Positions 8,592 through 19,170 of a stretch of DNA of 64,000 nt are shown here, piece after piece (positions within the stretch are counted from its first letter, which is position 1; every line of letters begins with the position of its first letter). The notes below the pieces were generated by a model. That model was not told where the DNA came from. It saw only the letters and a list, made by a program, of their open reading frames with translations, and did no database searches. The position numbers were made by a program, and so were the translations under genes. This DNA comes from Thermodesulfobacteriota bacterium (GTDB lineage Bacteria > Desulfobacterota > WTBG01 > CAIYCZ01 > CAIRTM01), in assembly GCA_028278025.1 (NCBI GenBank), contig JANQFE010000024.1:75128-139127 (forward strand), in the 5' to 3' direction.

Positions 8592-11500
8592 TCATACGAT
8601 CTCATCCTCTTCAATTTTATTGACGATTTTGAAAACACTCTGCTTCAATACAGCATTTTTCCTAAATTTGACTTTAAAGAAAGCAAGATAAAAACGACTG
8701 ATGCTGTCTGAATTATCTTCAGCCAGGTATTCTTTATAATGTTTTATGGAAGACAGAATAATATCATTGACGTTATTCGGGTGATCATCATAATTTATAA
8801 TTTCATTCTTATACATAGTAAGAGAAGACAGAAAACTAAGGTAATCTTGGAGATCTTTTGTCATATGCTCTATTTTTTGAACGGTCTCGGCAGCATTCGT
8901 CCCGATTCCCAATGAATCCAAAATATTATATTGATCCGGATTGTTTTGTTTTAAGTATTTTTCCATTAAGTTAACCCACTCATGAAACAGGTCTTTCCCC
9001 GATTCAACAGAGTCAAAATCACCGGTAATCAGCCTTTGCCACATCTTAACGACAACGTTTGCCCTGTCATAGCTTGATTTAAGATTAATAATATGTCTTT
9101 TCAGCTTTTCTACTACAGGGAATCTTGAATAAGGAGTGGAGACTGCTTCATAATCATCATAAAGATTTTTCAGGTCTTCCCAATTTTTGTTCGGTACTAT
9201 TTCATTCAACCTATTTAATATTTTTATGATAAAACCATAGAGGCCGATAAAATCCCTGCTATTTTGCCTATACCTTTCTATTTCCTGGGGATTAAACAAC
9301 TGGGCGTCATCAAAAAAATCTTTAAAACCCTCTATCGAATTCCGCCTTGAGTTGATCGTATCAAGTTCGGTTTCAATATCATTTACTTCATATATCTCCA
9401 GTCCTCTTTCAACAAGATCATTCCAATTATTGAGTTCATGAGCTGTCCTGCGAATACTTTTTATAACAGAGCCGATTTCATGTTCATCTATTTTCAACCT
9501 TTTTTTAAATGCCGAAAACACTTCTATTGCAGGTTTTATTTCCCCTTTCGCTTCAAGATAAGCTATATAGCCAATAACATCTTTTTTATATTCCTTTTTA
9601 GGGCCGGATTTTGTTGAAACAATTTCAAGACCTTCTTTAATTTTTTTTTCATAAAGTGCTGCCAGCAAACGCAAACGGTTGGATACTTTTTTATCAAAAT
9701 TTTCTATCATTGCTAGTCTTGAAGCTATCTTACTGATGCTCTCATAATCTGACCGCAGCAGCATTTCTTCACACTCTATCTTTAGCAGGCCCACACTGTC
9801 GGCCCTCGGAGCATATTCAATGACAGCTTTCATAATTGCGTTTTCAGGGTCCGATATCTGCCCGGTAGTTTCTTTTTCTTTAACAGCCAACGCCATATAA
9901 GCCTGGATGATTTCCATTTCTGTAGCTGAACTGATGGAGTCATATTTATCCTTTAGAATTTTGTCTGCTTTCAAAATTTCACCAGAGTGTAATACTTCAT
10001 AAAAAACCGGCAGAGGACGAAAATGATCAAGCCTTTTTTTAAGTGTTTCGATCTGTTCGTTAAATTCTTCCCAGAACGGTCTCTTATCAATGAGTTGATT
10101 AATACTTTCAAGGATATTTTGGTAAGCACCCGGTTTTCCCTTTCTAATAGCTCCGGGCATCTGCTGGTCTTCAACAATTTTTATGAGCTGGGATATTTTT
10201 CGCTGTACTGCTTCCTGGATTTGAATAGTCAAGCTTTGTTTGCCCAACCATATTCTTTGAAGAATTTTCTTTAAATCCAGCAAGTGTTTAAATAGATCCT
10301 TATCCGCAACATCTTTTAGAACTGTTTCAATATTCTCCACAAGAAAGTTGATATCGTCATAGCCTTCTTTCCCATATATGAAATATTTCACCCGTTCTAT
10401 TTCTCCGTCGCATAGGAGTTCTTGTAACCACAACTTCCTGTACAATAGTAGTATGTTGGAATGATAATCTTTCAAACGCTCGGCTTTAAGAGAAAGCCGG
10501 TCCAGACTATTCATATTGTTCTCGATATTATTCGGATAATCGATTGTGCAATCACAAAGCAACAGTATAGGATGTATTAAAGGATTTAAATGTTCAAACT
10601 GTTTTAAAAAACGTGAAAATGTATTATAGTCAAGGGAAGTGTTCAGGAATATTCTCAGCGCCTCAACCTCCTCGTCACGCATCAATTGTAATACTTCGGA
10701 CAAATTAAAGTAATTTAAAATTTCGCCGGCAGGTAAAACTTCTCTTGATTTATTGCCAGGCAAAACAGTATCGATATTGAAAATTTTCTCCGGAGATCGA
10801 ACAAATTCATCAAGACGGTTTTTAAAGTGATGGCACACTGCATCGGAGATCTCTTTAAAGGCACGGTCAATAGACTTGCTATCAAGATAGCGACAGAAAT
10901 CATTTGTTTTCATTAATTGATCAAATCGACCTCTTAGATCATAAAAGGCTTCAAGGTCTTTCAGTGCCTTCGCTCGTTCTTGCCCCAGCCATAATTTTAC
11001 AATATTGGTGAGACCACCTGTTTCCATCTTGCCTTCAATATAATTAATAAGCTCTTTCTTTTGCGTTGATGTGAGTTGTCCAAACGGCTCTGATGAAAGC
11101 AAATCCTGTAAAAGTGATAGACACTGACTGAAATCGCGATTTGTTAAAAATGTGGAGAGTTCGTTTAATTCATTTTGAAGTTTGGATAAGATGTTTTGAA
11201 GTTCGGATAAGATGTTGACTTTGGCTTTAACCTTTTCTTTTGCTAAGCGAGGGAGGGAGGGGTGAACATCCTTATACCATTGATTAAAGCCTTCTAAATC
11301 GAATGCATGGTATATCCTGTCAAATTCTTTAATCCTATTTTCAATCCCAATCCCTTTCGTTTTGTTTTTCAGGAGTGCTTTAACCTTGGGATACAAAATA
11401 TCATCCGCAAACGAGGCACATACCAGATCAACAACACCCTGTACGAGATGTAAACCAGCTTCTTCATCTTCAAGTTCTGCTGTCAGGTACTGATTTATTC

Positions 11501-12038
11501 TTTTTATAAATTCCGTTTTTCTTTTTTCCAGTTCTTTTTTAAAGTCAGGTGTCCTTGTGGTATCGGTCTTTTCTTCATCAGAAAAAATCTTTGTAAGCTT
11601 ATTGAAACCCGGGCTATTTATATTAAATCCCATTTTCTGGAGCAAATGGTCAATGTCCATCAGGATATCGGCTTCCTGACGTGTTGCATTTTTTGTATCC
11701 TCACCGAGACATTTTTTATTGATACGGTTAATTATTTGTGTGAGTTTATGGCTTGCCGAAGACTTCAGAAACTTTTGCGACGATCTGATTGTGGATAGTC
11801 GGCTGCGAATTTCCAGTAACACCTGTTGATTTTCGTTCATTGATGCTTCCTGTTCAAGACGGGAGATAAAGGAACCTGTTTTACGTCGCACCTCGTGTAG
11901 AAGACTTTCATCGCCAGATTCACTGACATTATTGAAAATGCTGAGTGCTTCTTCCAGGTCTGACGTTAAATCAGTTTTAGAGATTTTTTTTTTAAAATCG
12001 GCTATTTGATTATCGTTAAGACTAATTTTATGAGACAT
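8592..12038 (-). CDS. 1148-residue helical cytoplasmic protein
   Basis: No signal peptide or membrane segment; almost entirely charged alpha-helix with scattered coiled-coil stretches. Near residues 273-292 a short tandem duplication gives LSELQNILSKLQNEL, visible in the DNA as an imperfect 21-base repeat near 11180-11225. No Walker, MIDAS or enzymatic motif is visible. The size and composition suit a scaffold, spectrin-like rod or helical-repeat adaptor linking the cytoplasmic parts of the membrane proteins encoded around it. It follows the 738-residue bitopic protein gene with a 29-base gap. Confidence 0.75.
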   Translation of the reverse strand: MSHKISLNDNQIADFKKKISKTDLTSDLEEALSIFNNVSESGDESLLHEVRRKTGSFISRLEQEASMNENQQVLLEIRSRLSTIRSSQKFLKSSASHKLTQIINRINKKCLGEDTKNATRQEADILMDIDHLLQKMGFNINSPGFNKLTKIFSDEEKTDTTRTPDFKKELEKRKTEFIKRINQYLTAELEDEEAGLHLVQGVVDLVCASFADDILYPKVKALLKNKTKGIGIENRIKEFDRIYHAFDLEGFNQWYKDVHPSLPRLAKEKVKAKVNILSELQNILSKLQNELNELSTFLTNRDFSQCLSLLQDLLSSEPFGQLTSTQKKELINYIEGKMETGGLTNIVKLWLGQERAKALKDLEAFYDLRGRFDQLMKTNDFCRYLDSKSIDRAFKEISDAVCHHFKNRLDEFVRSPEKIFNIDTVLPGNKSREVLPAGEILNYFNLSEVLQLMRDEEVEALRIFLNTSLDYNTFSRFLKQFEHLNPLIHPILLLCDCTIDYPNNIENNMNSLDRLSLKAERLKDYHSNILLLYRKLWLQELLCDGEIERVKYFIYGKEGYDDINFLVENIETVLKDVADKDLFKHLLDLKKILQRIWLGKQSLTIQIQEAVQRKISQLIKIVEDQQMPGAIRKGKPGAYQNILESINQLIDKRPFWEEFNEQIETLKKRLDHFRPLPVFYEVLHSGEILKADKILKDKYDSISSATEMEIIQAYMALAVKEKETTGQISDPENAIMKAVIEYAPRADSVGLLKIECEEMLLRSDYESISKIASRLAMIENFDKKVSNRLRLLAALYEKKIKEGLEIVSTKSGPKKEYKKDVIGYIAYLEAKGEIKPAIEVFSAFKKRLKIDEHEIGSVIKSIRRTAHELNNWNDLVERGLEIYEVNDIETELDTINSRRNSIEGFKDFFDDAQLFNPQEIERYRQNSRDFIGLYGFIIKILNRLNEIVPNKNWEDLKNLYDDYEAVSTPYSRFPVVEKLKRHIINLKSSYDRANVVVKMWQRLITGDFDSVESGKDLFHEWVNLMEKYLKQNNPDQYNILDSLGIGTNAAETVQKIEHMTKDLQDYLSFLSSLTMYKNEIINYDDHPNNVNDIILSSIKHYKEYLAEDNSDSISRFYLAFFKVKFRKNAVLKQSVFKIVNKIEEDEIV

Positions 12039-12067
12039 TTTTTACGTTTTACGATTTAATAAAATTA

Positions 12068-14284
12068 TTAAGATTTTTTCATTTGGTAATATTTCGCTAA
12101 ATAGACCGAACTTTTAATGACTTTTTCTCCTTCCAAGTTACAATATCCCCATTCTTCTACGTCAACGATTGAATCGGGTAACCATGGTTCAATAACTTTT
12201 TCCACACAGTCTTCACCGAATTTTTTGGACCATTCGTTTAATACATAACCTCTTTTAAAATTATGGTCAGCCTCCTCATGCAAAGTCGGATCAAATACCG
12301 TCTTGCCGAATTTAATCTTATCAGGAATAATATCATGGCCCTTTTTTAAGAAATCGTAAAATCCGATGGAAATTCGAGAATAAGCCGATGCCAGCAGTTC
12401 TATCCTGGAATCGTTGTTTATTGCCTTATAATAGGTCTCAATCAGCCGGGTTGAACGAAAAGCAAAGGTGAACAGTTGATGCCAAAACGGTTCAATAATA
12501 GAGTTGATAAAATCATCGGTTAAATTTACACTGTTTTTTTGCATTAATGAATTTTTATAACGACCATAATAGATATTTATAAATTCCTCCCATTGATCAC
12601 AAAAGAATCGGTGATCAATATATTTGTCACAGACCACCATATCTGTATAATCATTAGAACCAAGAAGTTCTTTTAAGTCATTAAAGCTATGATTAATTGC
12701 CGGAATAATAATATGTAAACCCTTTGATGAAATATCCTTTATTATGTTTTCTCCGCACATATTTAAAAATTTAAGGCTTTCTATTGTCCCTCGGCTTGTA
12801 ATACTGTTTAAAAAACTCATGTTGACGTCTGTAGCTTCTAGCGTCTTAAATGTATTTTCCAGGGGCTCGCCTATTTGATTTATTATGCAGAGGTCATTTT
12901 TATTTTTATTATAAAATTCATAATAATTTTTGAATTCTTTTGTGAAAAAAATTAACAAAGTTTGTGTAACTTCCAAATTATTAGAAAACTTTAATTGATC
13001 AGAATTTCCCCGGTTAGGAAGCTTAGAATGTTGTTCACTATCTATGTTATCAATTGTCGATATTCTCTTTCCAGGGAGTTGATCCGGTGTTTTAACTTTT
13101 TGTTTATTGAGTTTTGCAAGAAGATCAATAATCATTTCTTGGTTCTTGTCCCAATCAATAAGATCTTTTATTATGTCAAAGATTTTTTTTCTATTATCTT
13201 CCAGAATGTCCAGGTATTTATTATTTTCAGGTGTATCAAATTCGCTTTTGTATGAAACAGCATTTTTAAGGGAATCGCTATGCTGCATGAGGAAAGCATT
13301 ACATTTTTTATTAAAAGATTCTATTTTATCTATTATATTTTTTTTCTCTTTATCTTGTTGTTGAGTTTTTTCAATAAGCATTTTTATTATTTTTTTGATT
13401 TTATCAATAGATGAATCTTGGCTATAATGAATAGTTTTTATATCTTTTTTTAATTGTTCTGATGCTTGGTTACAAGTTGAGTCTACAATTATCTTCAACT
13501 TGTCCTCAATTGAATGTTCATCTTTTTTGGCCTTTTTTATGGTCGAATAAAATAATAAGCTTTTATATGAAATAAATAATATAAGAACTAAAATTAAAAA
13601 AACTATTATAAATATTGACCTTATTAATTTTTCTAGATATGGAATTGAGCTATAATATAAAGAAGATAAAAAATCATATGCCAATATTTGTTTATTTTGG
13701 GAGTTATTTTCATAATATTGATAATTTTGTTTAGGAATGTATTCTTTATCTATAACATTTACAATTTGGTCAACTAAATCACCTGTACTATCCATATTAT
13801 CATTATTCTTAATATTAAAAAAATTATTGACAGACTCAATTTGAGCTAAAAGATACCCCCTTTCAGATATAGCATCTTGAATATTTATTATTTCAAAATT
13901 TGTAGAACCAGTTGCTTCAATAAGCCTTCTTAATGTGGCCTCGTCACGTAGTTGCTTCATGATTCTGATAGGTTTAGATTCTCCTGTAACTTCTTCTAAA
14001 TCATCATTTGTAGTTTCTAAAAATGAATTAATATCATTGATAAAGGCTGAGGAAAAAGGATAGTTGTAAAGGGATTTTGATTGAGTTGCAGATGTACAGA
14101 TAATAAATTGAAAAAACTTCTCGCCTTTTTTAAATAAAATGTTTGTTGATCTCTTTTCATCTGTTCGAACTATCTCATTAATCACAACTGTTATTTTCGT
14201 ATCCACAGCTTCTACATTTAGTGGAATAAAAAAAATGAGATGAAAAAATAAAATAGTAAAGAATAGAATGTTGCTTGTTTTCAT
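12068..14284 (-). CDS. bitopic protein: periplasmic domain, one TM, large cytoplasmic region
   Basis: 738 residues. Signal peptide (1-26, VEA), soluble region 27-220, membrane segment 222-240 followed by basic residues (KKAKK), then about 500 cytoplasmic residues with coiled coil (about 255-390) and an unrecognised helical domain up to the end. The layout (envelope part, one membrane crossing, large cytoplasmic part) repeats that of the VWA-Hsp70 protein encoded just upstream. Its ATG overlaps the stop of that gene in an ATGA, implying coupled translation. Unknown family. Confidence 0.78.
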   Translation of the reverse strand: MKTSNILFFTILFFHLIFFIPLNVEAVDTKITVVINEIVRTDEKRSTNILFKKGEKFFQFIICTSATQSKSLYNYPFSSAFINDINSFLETTNDDLEEVTGESKPIRIMKQLRDEATLRRLIEATGSTNFEIINIQDAISERGYLLAQIESVNNFFNIKNNDNMDSTGDLVDQIVNVIDKEYIPKQNYQYYENNSQNKQILAYDFLSSLYYSSIPYLEKLIRSIFIIVFLILVLILFISYKSLLFYSTIKKAKKDEHSIEDKLKIIVDSTCNQASEQLKKDIKTIHYSQDSSIDKIKKIIKMLIEKTQQQDKEKKNIIDKIESFNKKCNAFLMQHSDSLKNAVSYKSEFDTPENNKYLDILEDNRKKIFDIIKDLIDWDKNQEMIIDLLAKLNKQKVKTPDQLPGKRISTIDNIDSEQHSKLPNRGNSDQLKFSNNLEVTQTLLIFFTKEFKNYYEFYNKNKNDLCIINQIGEPLENTFKTLEATDVNMSFLNSITSRGTIESLKFLNMCGENIIKDISSKGLHIIIPAINHSFNDLKELLGSNDYTDMVVCDKYIDHRFFCDQWEEFINIYYGRYKNSLMQKNSVNLTDDFINSIIEPFWHQLFTFAFRSTRLIETYYKAINNDSRIELLASAYSRISIGFYDFLKKGHDIIPDKIKFGKTVFDPTLHEEADHNFKRGYVLNEWSKKFGEDCVEKVIEPWLPDSIVDVEEWGYCNLEGEKVIKSSVYLAKYYQMKKS

Positions 14285-17200
14285 ATTTTCCTCTCGTTCT
14301 TTTCCTGAAACATATTAAATGGCCACCAGTCAGAGGCGGTAAAGTCGGTTTCCATAAGCGGGACTTCATCATTCAGACTTTCGGTTTTTTTTGATCCGCT
14401 GACTTTTACGATTATCGAAGGCTCTCCAAACCGGGTGTTGCGATATTTGCTCGTCATGGAAATTTTCAATTCAGTATCCGTCAGGCTTGTGAACTCTTTA
14501 ATCTCAGCGTCATTTAACTCGGCAAGCTGGTTGAAGTAATTTTTATTGAAAACAAAATCTTGAAAGCTTTGCCCGGACTGTTCATCCTTGTTTGAATCAA
14601 AAAAAGATTCCGGCGAAGCGCAGTAACTTTGCAGAAAGAGCAGCCTGTCGCAAAAGCGTGAGTCAAGGACATAACTCCATTCATAGTAAGGCAGACCTTC
14701 TCCTTTAATTGTTTTGCTACTGACAGACTCATCATGGCGGAAAGCAGTCTTCCAGCTCCATTTATTTCCATCGTACCATGCTATACCGAACACACCAAAA
14801 ATCGGGTATTTTTTGAACAACTCCCGTTCTCCGCTGTTCATGGCCCAGGCAAGCGCACCCATAGAGACCGCCGCCTTCAGTTGTTTTGCATCCAACACAG
14901 GACAAAAAATTGTTTTTTCTGAATTATATATTTCACCAAGTCTTTGTTTGATTCTTTCCTTCAGCCCAGGCAGTTGAGCAGTCCGCCCGGAAAAGATTAG
15001 GGTATCGATTTCAAAGTACCCTTCTTTGTTGCGTAAAACGACATCCAGCACTTCATCGACATTTTCCTTATAAAACGGTTCCAGGGCGGCCTGGATATCA
15101 GAAAATTTGAGAGCAATTTTCGGGTATCTTCCCTCCAAAGAAATGCCATATTTGTCGGGAAGATCTTTCCTCCATTCGGATTCCTGCTTATTGATTTTTT
15201 GCTTATCAAACTGAAACGGTTCTGTGCTGTGCTTAAAAGGGAGCCATAACATGACGGCATCAATATTTTTTTTGTTTTTAGCATAAAAGCTCGTCATATC
15301 TTTTTTCAAGTTTCCCAGTCCATTTTTCATTGAAATCAAAGACTTGGAGTAAGCTAACTTTTTGTCTTTATCGGGTATGTTCGGGGGAGGGCCGGAAATA
15401 TAACAAGCGTATTTAAAATTAATATCAGCCAAATCATTTGTCAGTCTCAGCAACTTCCTGTGGATGAGGTCAGCCAGTATTTGGTCAACCCGGTTGCCTG
15501 CACCGTGGAGGGTATGCATGGAAAGCAAGTCAATGGATTCAAGTTTGCCGACTTTACCGTCCGCTTGATGCCGTCTGATTTTACGGAGGGAAACATCAAG
15601 GGTTCCGGCACCTATATCATAGATCAAGACCGTTTCATCTGGGGGGGGAGGCTTATTTCCAATAATAAGCTTTTGCCGGTAGGTATAATACCAGAAGGTC
15701 ACTGCATCGGATTCACTGATTGAATCGAGAAATTTACATTGAGGAAAACCCCGGCTGATACACTCCTTCATAAATTCAACATGGTTGTACAAAAATGAAT
15801 TCGGATGCGTAATAATCATGCGTTTGCATTTGCCGAAATCAGGAAGTTTTTCAGTGATGAGAGGACTAAAATAATCTGATGCTAATTTGTCGTAAACCTT
15901 TGCTAAAAGCTCATCAAGTCTTATTTGTTTTCTGCCATTTTGTAAGTTTATCTCTCTGTGGTTCAAGGCGATATGTTGTTTTAAATAAGAGACAAGAGTG
16001 TTCGTGTCCGGGCTGTTTGCCAATTCCGCGGCGGAGGCCGGTAGTGAAATGGTGTAATCCTCGGCATTGCCATCCGGTATATTTATATTCAAAATACTGG
16101 GAATAAAGTATGGATCTTCCTCTATTGCCGCCACATTAAGTTTCTCGTGCAGCGGCACCAGACATTCTGAGGAGTCATCAATTGTACCGTCCAGAACCTG
16201 GCCCATGTTTGCGGCAAAGGCGACTGCAATAGCAGAGGTGCCGAAATCAACGCTGATTTGCTGGGGTCCGGGTTCTTTCGTGACCTTAATTGCCATTCTG
16301 AGCTCAAATATATTTTCTTCCTGTGAGCCGTCTTTATGGTTGATCCAGTATGTTATTTTAAATGTTGCATTAATTTTGCCTTCTTCTGCCCCGGATTCGA
16401 ATTTTGTCTTCCCTGTCTTCAAATAGAATGTCAGTTTTTCACATGAATCAATCGAGTCGCTGCTAAAAGTTCTGTTCAAATTGAAAACGACTAGATCTTC
16501 TTCAGCTTCATTGTCCGTTTCGACTGAAATCAGACTCAAGTTTTTGCCCTTTACCTCTTTGATACCTGAACAGTAAATCTTGTTTTCCGATCCGGTTACT
16601 TTAACCATTATCGTATCCTCTCCGCTTGTGGCCTGATTACCCAGCTCAAGGGTAAACAATTGCAGCGAACGATTCGGATTTGTGGCAAGAGCGTCTTCAT
16701 CAATTTTGATGTAACCTTTTTGTTCATAAAGGTCGATATCATAGGCCGGCAGCTTGATGCCGGACGGCGTGCGAAGTGGTATGGGAATACCCGGATCGTC
16801 TTCTTTTGCGGAATACTTAATGTTGAGATACAACTCTGCCTCTTTTTTGTTCGGGAGAACGCAAATAGAATCCAGCTCTTTGGGAAACTGTATGTGCTCA
16901 GATCCTCGGACCGAAGCAATACGAAGGCGGTATTTATCGCCGCCGGGAAAAGGAGCAGACAGTTTTGAAAAATCGATTTGAAGCGGAATCTGGATGCCTT
17001 CCTTAGAAATTTTACCGGAAATGTGAATCATATCCTCTTGGGCGGGATCAAGCTGAGAACCGACATCATCTACTGCAATATCAGGTTTCTTAATTGTTAT
17101 ACCATCCACAACCCAATCTCTTTGAAACTCATCATCTATCTCATCAAGCCGTTCCAGTTTAACGGAAAGCTGGATATCCACCGGGGTTTTAAACGATTTC

Positions 17201-19152
17201 GGCGAAACGTCTTTTAATAAAAGATAGCCTAAATCCCGAGTTTGGCCCTTTTCATATTCAAAGTGATCCTTATTACTCTCACCTGAGTGGACAAAAGTTT
17301 CACAGGTCACCTGAGCAACTACCGGTTCGATTTCCAATCTAATTGAAAAGGGCTCTGAAGAGCCCGGTGCCCTGCCTTTTTGCTGCCAGTTAAGGGTGAG
17401 GGGTATATCCAGTTCACGGGCAGTCCTGGATGGTTTCATATTATTGATATCAACAATGGATTCGGGATCAGCCATAATCCAAAGGTCTTCTTCGGGCTGC
17501 ACAGTTACATCATCAAGGGATTTATCGCACTGATGACTGAATCCGTAAAACTTGTCATTACCGAGAGTCAGCCTGTCATATACATTCCAATCATCTGCTT
17601 CCTGAAGTATTATTTTTCTCATCCTGGCCTTTGTAGAAAGCCATCTGAGTTCCAGGGGTTTTTTCTTACGTTGATCAATAACACGGCATTTGCCGATTAC
17701 GACCCGACCCCGGGAATCTGTATTCAAATCGACTTTGACCGGATGCGGATCTTCGATTGCACTAATTTCAATTTCAGGTCTTGAGGGAACAATAAGCATA
17801 TATATAATCATGCCCAGGGCGAGCGAAACTAAAACCACGATTATGGCGGTTCTTACATTGTTTTTGAAAATCTTTTGTTTTGTATAATAATCGGCGATTT
17901 TTTTCTGACTCCACTCTGGGTGATTGCCCATCATTTCATCGGTGACAGGATCATCTTTGTCTCCCCCAATATATAAAATATCTTCGATAGTAACCGGGAT
18001 TTTGTTTTTAACCTTTACGATCTGGCCGCCGTATATCCGGTCGTTTAACCTGAAGGAACCCTCAACCTCTATCCGATCAGGGAACCTGCTGCGATCAAAA
18101 CCATTCAAATAAATTGCCTGCAAAGCTTTTAAAGGTTTAACAGGCATTTCATCATCTATCCCCCTGCCGCACAATTTATAACTGTAATGAAGCGGCACCA
18201 GATCAGGATAAAATTCCTTTAGCCTCTGACTCAATTCCAGATTAATAGTAGAAGCATATGTGCCGTCGGTCTGCCGCATGAGCGTTGCAGCAGGAATAAG
18301 GTCAAAAACCGGATAGAACCCGAATGATTTTATAGGTTTTACTTCCGTTATCAGGACCTTAATGGGGAGTATTTTGTTGTCAAGGAAATATGTCTTGGTA
18401 TCCTCATTGATCTGGTTTAGATTTGTACTCAGGTAAATACTGCTTTCATAAACGCCGTACACATAGTTTGAATTGATTTTGCGAAACACATCCAGCAGAT
18501 AATCAAAGCCTTTTATTCTTTGATGCTTCATTAAATCACGTATCTCGGAGGCATCCATACCGGGTTTGTTGAGAATTTCGTCCGAAATACGGACAATAAA
18601 GGTCCGGCTAAAAGGTGGTGGGTCCTTCAGGTCTCTGTATAACTCGCCGCTTTTACAAATAGCCATGGGTATGGCCGCGGTTACCACGGTCCAGTTTTGA
18701 ATCTTTCCCCTGCCTCTTTCATATTCTTCGAAGGGTATACTTTTAAGGCGGTTAAATGAAAAGTCCGACTCAAAAGATTTTTTTATTTTTCCCTTTGAAA
18801 TGTAATTGCTTCTAAAGTCAGGATAATTATTAGGAAGGCCGAAGAGGTAAAAAGAAACGTAATCCCTGTCGCGGTCAAAGATTATTGATCCAAATTTGTC
18901 ATAATCCTTCTTTAATATCTTAGGCAAAACATTTGTTAAAAAATGACTTAATCGCTTCCTGGCAGCATACTCGTCTCCGTAAGTTAATAATTCGATCTTG
19001 TCTCGAAATGTTCCCGACTGGTCAAGGAGAATAATAATATGATTTGCACCCGATGACGAAGCAATTGCTTGTCCAGCAGTAAAAACCAAAAAAGACACAA
19101 ATATAGAAAACAAAAGAATTTTTCTTAATTGTGATGATATAAATAAATGCAT
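14281..19152 (-). CDS. VWA domain fused through a membrane segment to an Hsp70/actin-like ATPase
   Basis: 1623 residues. Signal peptide (about 1-31); VWA domain starting at HIIILLDQSGT with a MIDAS-like DQSGT at 44-48; membrane segment about 436-455; a long beta-rich region (460-960); then an Hsp70/actin-type domain from 965. The latter shows phosphate-1 ISVDFGTSA (969-974), phosphate-2 LIYDIGAGTLDVS near 1190, and an adenosine-type motif FSGRTAQLPGLKERI near 1420. In this topology the VWA faces the periplasm and the ATPase the cytoplasm. The ATPase lacks an obvious DnaK substrate-binding domain, and its fusion to VWA is unusual. Overlaps the next gene by ATGA. Domain calls are secure by motif; the role is inferred. 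Confidence 0.88.
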   Translation of the reverse strand: MHLFISSQLRKILLFSIFVSFLVFTAGQAIASSSGANHIIILLDQSGTFRDKIELLTYGDEYAARKRLSHFLTNVLPKILKKDYDKFGSIIFDRDRDYVSFYLFGLPNNYPDFRSNYISKGKIKKSFESDFSFNRLKSIPFEEYERGRGKIQNWTVVTAAIPMAICKSGELYRDLKDPPPFSRTFIVRISDEILNKPGMDASEIRDLMKHQRIKGFDYLLDVFRKINSNYVYGVYESSIYLSTNLNQINEDTKTYFLDNKILPIKVLITEVKPIKSFGFYPVFDLIPAATLMRQTDGTYASTINLELSQRLKEFYPDLVPLHYSYKLCGRGIDDEMPVKPLKALQAIYLNGFDRSRFPDRIEVEGSFRLNDRIYGGQIVKVKNKIPVTIEDILYIGGDKDDPVTDEMMGNHPEWSQKKIADYYTKQKIFKNNVRTAIIVVLVSLALGMIIYMLIVPSRPEIEISAIEDPHPVKVDLNTDSRGRVVIGKCRVIDQRKKKPLELRWLSTKARMRKIILQEADDWNVYDRLTLGNDKFYGFSHQCDKSLDDVTVQPEEDLWIMADPESIVDINNMKPSRTARELDIPLTLNWQQKGRAPGSSEPFSIRLEIEPVVAQVTCETFVHSGESNKDHFEYEKGQTRDLGYLLLKDVSPKSFKTPVDIQLSVKLERLDEIDDEFQRDWVVDGITIKKPDIAVDDVGSQLDPAQEDMIHISGKISKEGIQIPLQIDFSKLSAPFPGGDKYRLRIASVRGSEHIQFPKELDSICVLPNKKEAELYLNIKYSAKEDDPGIPIPLRTPSGIKLPAYDIDLYEQKGYIKIDEDALATNPNRSLQLFTLELGNQATSGEDTIMVKVTGSENKIYCSGIKEVKGKNLSLISVETDNEAEEDLVVFNLNRTFSSDSIDSCEKLTFYLKTGKTKFESGAEEGKINATFKITYWINHKDGSQEENIFELRMAIKVTKEPGPQQISVDFGTSAIAVAFAANMGQVLDGTIDDSSECLVPLHEKLNVAAIEEDPYFIPSILNINIPDGNAEDYTISLPASAAELANSPDTNTLVSYLKQHIALNHREINLQNGRKQIRLDELLAKVYDKLASDYFSPLITEKLPDFGKCKRMIITHPNSFLYNHVEFMKECISRGFPQCKFLDSISESDAVTFWYYTYRQKLIIGNKPPPPDETVLIYDIGAGTLDVSLRKIRRHQADGKVGKLESIDLLSMHTLHGAGNRVDQILADLIHRKLLRLTNDLADINFKYACYISGPPPNIPDKDKKLAYSKSLISMKNGLGNLKKDMTSFYAKNKKNIDAVMLWLPFKHSTEPFQFDKQKINKQESEWRKDLPDKYGISLEGRYPKIALKFSDIQAALEPFYKENVDEVLDVVLRNKEGYFEIDTLIFSGRTAQLPGLKERIKQRLGEIYNSEKTIFCPVLDAKQLKAAVSMGALAWAMNSGERELFKKYPIFGVFGIAWYDGNKWSWKTAFRHDESVSSKTIKGEGLPYYEWSYVLDSRFCDRLLFLQSYCASPESFFDSNKDEQSGQSFQDFVFNKNYFNQLAELNDAEIKEFTSLTDTELKISMTSKYRNTRFGEPSIIVKVSGSKKTESLNDEVPLMETDFTASDWWPFNMFQEKNERKI

Positions 19153-19170
19153 ATTATTTAATCGAAGCGG

